Shown: piece by piece, positions 7,701 through 12,172 of the stretch
Position numbering within the stretch: position 1 is the first letter of the stretch
How the letters are laid out: each line of letters begins with the position of its first letter
Origin: Euperipatoides rowelli
Lineage: Eukaryota; Onychophora; Udeonychophora; Euonychophora; Peripatopsidae
Direction: 5' to 3' (one strand)
Assembly (NCBI GenBank): GCA_003024985.2
Contig: PXIH01S0027126.1
Length of the DNA: 12,172 nucleotides
The notes under the pieces: model-generated
The model's input: the letters and a program-made list of their open reading frames with translations, nothing else
Databases searched by the model: none
What the model was told of the DNA's origin: nothing
Translations under genes and position numbers: made by a program

Positions 7701-10289
7701 AGAGACACCTCTTTTGTCGAAACATATGAAATAATAGTTCATTACTAATTCTTTAATAGATTTCAAAGGAAACTTATCTTATTCATACTGATACAAATAT
7801 CCCAGGTTATCCAACTCTAATAAACTTGTCAAGCATTTAAATAAATCCTAGAGTATAACATTGCTAAGCCACAAGGCCATATATGATGATAAAGCAAGCC
7901 AAGAGCTGCTTAAGGTTACAATAAATTTGAAACAATAATAACCAATATTGTCCAGGAACAATATTGGTTATTATTGGTTAACCACTCATCCTCTGAGAAA
8001 TTTGTTTAACATTGATAAAAACTGAATAAAACAGAAGTTTTATATAAAAGAATTCAAATCCTCTCTGAACCATTTAATTGATACACTCTCGCCACATATT
8101 TGTGTTAAAAATTGTTTAGTATTAAGGTTTTATATAGCTCCTGTTCACAGAAGAAGTGATACTGCAAGTCCAGAGGGGTCATATTGTCAGAAGACAATCA
8201 GGTAAACCTTGTCATTTATGTGTACATTAAATAATAGTGTGTGTGTGTGAATAAATCCCATAAAATATCAGGTTGTCAAAATTAGTAAAAATCAAAAATA
8301 ATTATCTATTTTTTCACCTTGTCCTAATAGGCTATACGTGCGACCAAGGTATAAAACATTGTTGTTAAATCTACTTAGTAACGAGTGTTCAACTTAATTG
8401 CTTGTCACGTCCTTGCAGGTCTGCTCTTGTCATTATACCACCTCGGTTTTTGACACAATAAGGAAGAAAAAAATGAAACAAATATATATTTTATTATTGG
8501 TTTTGATTGTTTGTTTTTTTATTGAATTGGCACCCCATACTTACTCTTCTTGGTTAGTCGATTTTGGTTACGAAATAAAATAATACATGATGGTGATTTC
8601 TGGCAAAATTACCAAATTTACAGAAATAATAAAAATGCAACAAAATCAATTTTTTAACAATTCCTTTATTAAAGTATTTTTTTTTTTAGTAATTTTCTTT
8701 GAGAATTATTCATTAAAAAAAAAAGCATTTCATTTGAAATTTAAACAGTTATTTTTTTTAATATAATAATTTTATATCCATTTTTTTAATATATTGTATC
8801 TCTGTGTGTGTGTGTGTTAGGATCCACACAATTCCTAGTGTTCCAATCATCGATTGTTTCCAGAAGATACGGCAACAAGTCAAATGCTATCTCCAGATGT
8901 CTGGTTCAATGGGCAAAAATGAATTGCAGGAGGTGATTGATTGATTTATTATATGAATTGTTTGTATTATATTACATTGGATTAGCTTATAAACACTGGT
9001 AAATTATCTATCTACAGATTGTATGGTTATCTATACTCAAATGTTTTAACTAAAAGTAAAGCAATTTTGTATATTATAGCTGTAATAATTTCATTCCATT
9101 TGTATTGTCAGATGTTAAATTGGGAGGCAAAGTTATTTTGAATGAAAAAATAAATTTGATCAACATGGTTGACATCTTTGTTTCAATCTAAGAATAATGA
9201 CAAAGATCAATAACATTTTGTTACAGTATTTCCTAAATTTTTAATATAAAATGCAAATAATACATTATATAGCATAAAGGATAAAAAAGTAATTGCGTAA
9301 ACTGGGTGAAAGTGAGTGTAAAAATATTTTTTTGTATCTTAAAATGTATGATGCAAGAGGTTTCAGGAAAAGATGCCATCACATTTTAAATATTGAACAT
9401 GCTAGACTTGGGCAACCAGCCACATGGCCAAAATAAGAGGCCTGTTATTTAACCCTACAGTTAGCCTAGTATTCATCACTTAAAACATTTTGTAGGAGAT
9501 CATCTATTATGAGTGCTACATATAGCTCACTACTTTTGTTTTGATTTAGTGTATATGTTTGATATACAGTATGTAAATAATGTATTTAATTTGTATGTTT
9601 TAATGACTTACAGGCATTTGATGCCTAAACTTTTACAGTAAGTTAAAATAAATAAAACATGAAAATAAATAATAAGGATTGTGCCCATATTGAGCTAGCA
9701 TTATTTATATTTTATATACTCTATTGTCCCAATAGATCTAGTATGTAAAATAAAGTAATAGTTGCTTCATTCTATATTTAGGATGGAGACACTATTTCAT
9801 ACAGTTTTAGGAAATTAAAGTAAAAACAAAACTTGTTCATATTGACAAAACATTTTTATTTATTGCAGCCCAAGGGCGATTACAGCTTCCCTCTCCCTCT
9901 TAGATCCAATATGAATTTGATTTGATATGTAAAGTAGGGGAGAGTAATAATTTATTAATTTCATAATTTTTAAAGGACTTCAAAAATTTAAAATGATTAA
10001 TTTAAAATTTACTATATACTGTATATCTAGAAAAGATTTTTTTTTTAAAAAAATTGTTTAAAAGCACATAAAATACTTTTCAAGTAAGTGTGAAGTCGAT
10101 AAGTAAATAAATTTATTTCTAAATAATTGTATCTTAGAATAAAAGAAAAAAAAAATTGTTAATATTTTTGCAACTGTTTCTTATTTAGGGTCTTGAAGTA
10201 ATCGAGTCAACAAATCTAAAGTATTTTAGTAAAGAAATGACAGCTGAGTTCTATGCCCTGAAAGGAATGTTCCTGGCTCAAATTGGAAG
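1662..10289 (+). CDS. TRRAP: TRRAP/Tra1/Nipped-A orthologue, internal fragment (five exons)
   Basis: Join of 1662-1757, 1875-2111, 3189-3301, 8821-8932 and 10189-10289. The joined frame is open for 219 codons and ends with two bases of a split codon. TRRAP is a very large PIKK-family pseudokinase that acts in the nucleus as the activator-binding scaffold of SAGA and TIP60/NuA4 acetyltransferase complexes. This part lies in the helical FAT domain, upstream of the kinase-like domain, so no catalytic motif is expected here. Recognition rests on blocks near-identical to the animal family, such as [61 protein letters not shown] and [17 protein letters not shown]. All introns are GT-AG and the exon phases agree. 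There is no internal stop or frameshift, so the gene looks functional. Neither end is in the window. The vertebrate alternative insert between HHYQ and the next IV is absent. Identification is very secure; the exact species is unknown. Confidence 0.95.
1758..1874 (+). other. TRRAP: Intron (117 bases)
   Basis: Short phase-0 intron with GTAAAA at its start and TATAAAG at its end. It is T-rich throughout, with several T runs between 1801 and 1870 serving as the pyrimidine tract. It is the only compact intron in the window; the other complete introns are 1.1 to 5.5 kb. Confidence 0.9.
1875..2111 (+). CDS. TRRAP: TRRAP exon b, FAT domain
   Basis: This exon has 79 codons, phase 0 at both ends. The acceptor is ataaag|AGT and the donor CCT|GTAAGT is close to consensus. 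The product starts [20 protein letters not shown] and ends [14 protein letters not shown]. It contains [17 protein letters not shown] and [14 protein letters not shown], among the most conserved stretches of the TRRAP FAT region. The start at 1875 was chosen because it gives SAQQI in frame, matching AAQQI of the family; translation from the ATG at 1890 would lose five conserved residues. After HHYQ the vertebrate isoform insert is missing and a single F takes the place of an A. Reading past 2111 gives non-conserved intron sequence. Confidence 0.95.
2232..2305. repeat. Imperfect hairpin, 34-bp arms, 6-base loop
   Basis: The arms 2232-2265 and 2272-2305 are inverted copies matching at 29 of 34 positions, with loop 2266-2271. 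In + strand RNA two of the five mismatches become G-U pairs, leaving two A-C mismatches and one C-U mismatch. Weaker pairing of flanking TTTT with AAAA (about 2224-2226 with 2311-2313) could lengthen the stem. It could be a palindromic MITE remnant or a small-RNA hairpin. The loop is short for an animal pre-miRNA. Confidence 0.75.
2517..2533 (+). promoter_or_regulatory. Decoy 3' splice site (T13 then ACAG)
   Basis: Thirteen T followed by ACAG gives an acceptor that looks stronger than the genuine ones. In the incoming phase the downstream sequence reads [10 protein letters not shown] and then stops, so it cannot begin a productive exon. It is either a silent decoy or the start of a poison exon. 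Confidence 0.4.
2891..2910 (+). repeat. 20-bp direct repeat, copy 1
   Basis: An exact 20-bp word that includes ATAGGTTTCCAAATG. The second copy is at 3521-3540 on the same strand, on the other side of exon c. Flanking bases do not match. Confidence 0.75.
3189..3301 (+). CDS. TRRAP: TRRAP exon c, FAT domain, NAGNAG acceptor
   Basis: This exon is 113 bases, entering in phase 0 and leaving after two bases of an Arg codon. It encodes [20 protein letters not shown] then [17 protein letters not shown]. The donor AG|GTGAGA is strong. Two acceptors stand in tandem, TAG at 3183-3185 and CAG at 3186-3188. Using the first adds one Gln, and both keep the frame. I chose 3189 because it leaves five residues between HDP and MLG, as in human TRRAP (SSNNA, from memory). 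Another reading frame across this exon gives an unrelated ORF that is only a shadow. Confidence 0.93.
3329..3347. repeat. Short hairpin, 7-bp perfect arms
   Basis: GTCCACT at 3329-3335 pairs with AGTGGAC at 3341-3347 around GTTGA. It starts 27 bases after the donor of exon c. Its closeness to the donor is worth noting, but a stem this short can arise by chance. Confidence 0.5.
3436..3455 (+). repeat. (TG)n microsatellite with one ambiguous base
   Basis: About ten TG units in the + strand. Base 3451 is N, the only ambiguous base I noticed in the window, probably a consensus or sequencing uncertainty in the repeat. The array is likely to be length-variable between individuals. Confidence 0.9.
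3521..3540 (+). repeat. 20-bp direct repeat, copy 2
   Basis: Exact copy of 2891-2910. The shorter core ATAGGTTTCCA also occurs at 10640-10650 inside the hAT fossil, hinting at a common dispersed source. Confidence 0.75.
3914..3959. repeat. Perfect inverted repeat, 19-bp arms, 8-base loop
   Basis: The arms 3914-3932 and 3941-3959 are exact reverse complements around ATTGAACA. The arms are AT-rich but include GAATCATC, so this is not a simple AT repeat. It lies near the left side of the A-rich block in the large intron. Confidence 0.85.
6377..6900 (+). mobile_element. Possible degenerate LTR region
   Basis: This 0.5-kb stretch is visibly less AT-rich than its surroundings. A purine-rich tract (6360-6374, 14 of 15 purines) precedes CATG and then TGGTGACATTTGGGG from 6377, which resembles a polypurine tract followed by the TG end of an LTR. 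A TATA box and an arthropod-type initiator follow at 6506-6544. An alternative reading is a tRNA-Trp-like primer-binding site at TGGTGAC, which would put the LTR to the left instead. No second LTR copy, defined CA end or retroelement protein was found. The right boundary is only where the composition changes. Confidence 0.25.
6506..6544 (+). promoter_or_regulatory. TATA box plus TCAGTC initiator
   Basis: TATAAAAG at 6506-6513 is followed by TCAGTC at 6539-6544, a match to the arthropod initiator TCAKTY. The T of the TATA box is 35 bases before the initiator A, slightly longer than usual. No downstream promoter element is evident. It would drive rightward transcription, and no gene follows it inside the intron, so it is more likely a retroelement promoter relic than a host promoter. 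Confidence 0.3.
6999..7060 (+). repeat. 26-bp tandem repeat, about 2.4 copies
   Basis: Units at 6999-7024 and 7025-7050 start ATCTACAA and contain TATAAAGAAGAA; a third partial unit begins at 7051. The words CTACAA/CTACAAT recur downstream at about 7170, 7191, 7213 and 7299, so the array appears to be part of a wider degenerate repeat. Confidence 0.8.
7162..7197 (+). repeat. 21-bp-period tandem duplication
   Basis: The 15-bp word AATTTATGCTACAAT occurs at 7162-7176 and again exactly at 7183-7197. It lies in the same CTACAA-rich tract as the 26-bp repeat. Confidence 0.75.
7933..7976. repeat. Perfect inverted repeat, 19-bp arms, 6-base loop
   Basis: The arms 7933-7951 and 7958-7976 are exact reverse complements around CCAGGA. 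The core ACCAATATTG/CAATATTGGT is not low-complexity. It lies toward the right end of the large intron, mirroring the hairpin at 3914-3959 in arm length but not in sequence. Confidence 0.85.
8236..8249 (+). repeat. Short GT microsatellite
   Basis: About seven GT units, one of three GT/TG runs inside the large intron; the others are at 3436 and at the acceptor of exon d. Confidence 0.85.
8803..8816 (+). promoter_or_regulatory. (TG)7 run at the exon d splice acceptor
   Basis: The (TG)7 run sits where the pyrimidine tract should be, four bases before exon d. UG repeats next to an acceptor are known to weaken splicing through TDP-43-type proteins, as in the human CFTR intron. That a similar effect occurs here is inference from position. 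Confidence 0.6.
8821..8932 (+). CDS. TRRAP: TRRAP exon d, FAT domain
   Basis: This exon is 112 bases. Its first G completes the split Arg codon, and 37 codons follow, starting [20 protein letters not shown] and ending [17 protein letters not shown]. It leaves in phase 0. The donor GAG|GTGATT was chosen because it keeps four residues (ELQE) between MGKN and GLEV, the same spacing as human ECMQ (from memory). That donor lacks the usual G at +5 and is the weakest in the window. Its length is not a multiple of three, so skipping breaks the frame. Confidence 0.94.
8933..10188 (+). other. TRRAP: Intron (1256 bases)
   Basis: Phase-0 intron with a GTGATT donor and a TTATTTAG acceptor. It is AT-rich and holds several TACAGTA/TACTGTA words (9222, 9565, 9634, 10017). 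No coding exon, repeat family or RNA gene is recognisable in it. Confidence 0.85.
10189..10289 (+). CDS. TRRAP: TRRAP exon e (last in window), FAT domain
   Basis: This exon is 101 bases: 33 codons plus two bases, entering in phase 0. It encodes [20 protein letters not shown] then [13 protein letters not shown], essentially the family sequence. The donor AG|GTAAGA is strong. The next expected segment (EEANKAF in human, from memory) was not found in 10290-12172, so the following intron extends beyond the window. Confidence 0.95.
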
Positions 10290-10649
10290 GTAAGAAAGTT
10301 ATAGATACAGTAGTTAATCTTGCTTGGAAGTCTGTTTGTTGTGTCTTTTTTGTTTTTATGATTATAGAAAAAAATATGGTATTCATAAGTTATCTTGAAC
10401 CAAAATTGTTTGAATAGTTTGCTGATTTTATAATTTTAATTAGAGATGTTATCCCATGTTTTGTTAAAGTTTGAACATTGTATTTTATATACTGAATGTT
10501 TGTTTATATACAGTACCAGGGGTGTCAATGTTGATCGTGATCTATCGGTCGATCACGTAATGATTTTTGGCGATGGCCAATAATATATCTGTATATTTTA
10601 TTTTAAGTCCCAATTTACAAAAACACATAGGCTACATAGATAGGTTTCC

Positions 10650-10944
10650 ACAAGGAGCCAGAGTTTACCAAATTATAATCGTCTGCTGAGATGCGGTATT
10701 ATTATCTAAACACAGTTACAACATAGGTACAGTAAACTTGTTCATTTGTTGTGTGCTTATTAATCGTTTTAAACAGTTTTTTAATTAATTTAAATTGTGA
10801 CATCATGGATAACACTAAAAAGATAAAGAATTATGACTATCTGAAGAATGGGAACAGGATTATTTCTTTGTCGTGATCAAATGTGTCACATAAACTATCC
10901 ATATAGAATGTAGACCCGGATGTAGCGCCGGTCTGGCTCCTTGT
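10650..10944. repeat. 13-bp perfect inverted repeat pair
   Basis: ACAAGGAGCCAGA at 10650-10662 is exactly inverted at 10932-10944. The arms enclose the transposase relic. They may be internal repeats of the hAT element or the ends of a nested element. Confidence 0.7.
10805..10893 (+). pseudogene. Broken hAT transposase N-terminus (BED-finger type)
   Basis: An ATG at 10805 opens MDNTKKIKNYDYLKN. From about 10840 the +1 frame reads SEEWEQDYFFVVIKCVT before a stop at 10891. The second stretch resembles the EEW...DYFFVE...VCLIC region of ZBED/GTF2IRD2-like hAT proteins, including the aromatic pair and one expected Cys. At least one frameshift separates the two parts, and both frames stop within 90 bases, so nothing functional remains. 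The family call comes from memory of those proteins and is moderate. Confidence 0.45.
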
Positions 10945-11460
10945 TTTTATTTTTTTTTTACATAGTATTTTATTTTCTTTATTTTTTTTTTCCTTATTGT
11001 TTTTATATTATTATTTCAAGCAAGAATGAACTTTGATTGGTTGTCCTTATCGTGTTGCTTATAGCAGTGGATGAATGCCTGTTCCCATCTATTTTGATGG
11101 ATTATGAATATTGCTTTCTAGGCTTAAGGAAAAACAGTAATGGCGACCAAAATTATTGAACATCTTTGCTTACTTCCTTCACTGGATTATTCATTTGATC
11201 TTTTTCCTAGAGGAATCTTTTTATTATTAACTTTAATAGAGATCAAGAAATCTTCATGTTTCCCTTGCCCTTAATGATCATGTGGTTCTTTCTGGATATG
11301 GCTTCATGTTTAAGTTTGGACTATGCAATTAAAACATTTTTTTGCTGTGTTTTAACTAGCCTTGTCTTTATTAGAAGACTTTGTTGTTTCCTAATTGCGC
11401 TGGAGACAGGATGATTTTTTTTTATTGTTCTACTATATGTCGGTGCTCAGTATATGACGA

Positions 11461-11510
11461 TACAATTGGAACAATCTGTGTTGTAGCTGACTATACAATC
11501 GGATCAATCT
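11461..11510 (+). repeat. Diverged duplication, 33-bp period
   Basis: The 17-bp words at 11461-11477 and 11494-11510 match at 15 of 17 positions (TACAATTGGAACAATCT against TACAATCGGATCAATCT). Confidence 0.55.
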
Positions 11511-12118
11511 ATCTGTTTTGTATTTTATTAACATTTTTCTGTTCATTATTCCACTCAATCATTAAATATGCAAATGAGACCTATATATCTTTGTGGGCTA
11601 AGGACTCATATACCGTATCTTAAATTTGATCATTATTGTACAGTATATACAGTATTTTGTTTGTGTTATAATAATAATAAACCAAATATAATACAGTAGC
11701 TGTGACTTATGAAAAGTTAAAGAAGTGAAGGCAAGTCTATCATACCAACAATTATATTTTACTAAAAAATACATCAAAATCAAAGTTAGCTACACTTGCG
11801 TCTTTACGATTATTTCATACACTTGCTAAAAATAAGAAACCTTTTAATGATGTAGCAATTTTTTTTAAAAAAAAAAAATTTATAGAGGCGACTGACTCTT
11901 TGTTTGCTCTTATGCCTCAATTTTTGAGAGAGCAGATCACGAATAGAATTTTACTGGCCAAGTAGATCTTACAGTATGTAAAAGTTAGTTGACTCCCTTG
12001 GTGTATACAGTACAGTATACAGATATCCCTCGGTAAAATTTGATTTATTTGTTTGGGGGCTTTACTCATTTTAAGTCATATTTCACTGGAAAGCTGAATG
12101 GAGCCAAGATTAACCTTT

Positions 12119-12172
12119 GAACGGTCGCGTTCAAAATTTTATCATGAGCGGTCGCGTGTCGTAATTTTTACG
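12119..12172 (+). repeat. CpG-bearing tandem repeat, two units, cut by window end
   Basis: Two 27-base units, 12119-12145 and 12146-12172, share the core CGGTCGCGT followed by an AT-rich spacer. The core is identical and the spacers have diverged with a small shift. CpG density here is far above the surrounding intron. The array probably continues past the window. Confidence 0.65.

Larger units (their letters stand above)
3302..8820 (+). other. TRRAP: Large intron (5519 bases), mostly A-rich on sense strand
   Basis: The intron interrupts an Arg codon after its second base (donor GTGAGA, acceptor TGTGTTAG). From about 3480 to 7330 the + strand is markedly A-rich, unlike the T-rich introns on either side. 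It contains GT microsatellites, two perfect hairpins, a 26-bp tandem repeat, a possible LTR promoter region and a less AT-rich stretch at about 6360-6900. No TRRAP exon is missing from the protein across it. No reverse transcriptase, integrase or transposase motif is recognisable in any frame. It probably contains old inserted elements degraded past recognition. Confidence 0.8.
10517..10944 (+). mobile_element. hAT-type DNA transposon fossil (5' part)
   Basis: CAGGGGTGTCAATG at 10517-10530 matches the usual start of hAT terminal inverted repeats. A subterminal palindrome follows, CGTGATC (10536-10542) with GATCACG (10551-10557). About 290 bases in, a transposase-like N-terminus begins. No facing right-hand terminal repeat was found, so the element is probably truncated. 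The right edge given is the inner inverted repeat ending at 10944, not a proven boundary. The eight bases before the start (TACAGTAC) would be the target duplication, but the second copy is missing. Confidence 0.5.
10290..12172 (+). other. TRRAP: Downstream intron (5' part), repeat-bearing
   Basis: The intron begins with GTAAGA and continues beyond the window. It holds a hAT transposon fossil (10517-10944), a diverged 33-bp-period duplication (11461-11510), many TACAGTA words and a CpG-bearing tandem repeat at the window end. Open frames at 11381-11623 and on the minus strand at 11598-11783 show no recognisable domain and are probably chance. Confidence 0.75.

Noticed and set aside
8473-8583. 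Small ORF starting [18 protein letters not shown], like a signal peptide with a short tail
   Set aside because: It lies inside the large TRRAP intron with no promoter, homology or conservation evidence. T-rich sequence readily encodes hydrophobic runs, so chance is the better explanation.
11381-11783. ORFs on both strands in the last intron, one Cys-rich
   Set aside because: No homology I recognise, no splice or promoter support, and both lie in repeat-bearing intron. The Cys spacing shows no known knot or finger pattern.

Overview
The window is eukaryotic nuclear DNA from an invertebrate animal. It holds an internal piece of one large, intron-rich gene on the + strand, plus the repeat-rich introns around it. 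Five exons (1662-1757, 1875-2111, 3189-3301, 8821-8932 and 10189-10289) join in a continuous reading frame of 219 codons plus two bases. They encode part of the FAT domain of TRRAP (Tra1 in yeast, Nipped-A in Drosophila), the catalytically dead PIKK-family scaffold of the SAGA and TIP60/NuA4 histone acetyltransferase complexes. Both ends of the gene lie outside the window. The base composition is very AT-rich (roughly 70-75% by eye). Long introns, GT microsatellites, DNA-transposon relics and a recurring TACAGTA/TACTGTA word would fit an arthropod, possibly a crustacean; that placement is inference only.

Layout. 1-1661: upstream intron. Its first ~1 kb is a GC-richer block of unknown origin with two adjacent palindromes at the very start, followed by ordinary AT-rich intron. 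1662-2111: two exons separated by a 117-base intron. 2112-3188: a 1.08-kb T-rich intron carrying a long imperfect hairpin with a 6-base loop and a strong decoy splice acceptor. 3189-3301: third exon, with a tandem NAGNAG acceptor. 3302-8820: a 5.5-kb intron that is mostly A-rich on the sense strand, opposite to the other introns. It contains two perfect 19-bp-arm hairpins, tandem repeats and a possible degenerate LTR promoter region. 8821-8932: fourth exon, with a (TG)7 run against its acceptor and a weak donor. 8933-10188: 1.26-kb intron. 10189-10289: fifth exon. 10290-12172: start of another intron, with a hAT transposon fossil and a CpG-bearing tandem repeat running off the window end.

There is no prokaryotic-style operon, CRISPR array, RNA gene or intact mobile element. 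I found no clearly new biological system. The most interesting signals concern splicing (skipping of the fourth exon gives a stop codon four codons later; NAGNAG acceptor), the intronic hairpins, and the sharp change in sequence texture across the large intron. No searches were run: protein identity rests on recalled family sequence, and all counts were made by eye.
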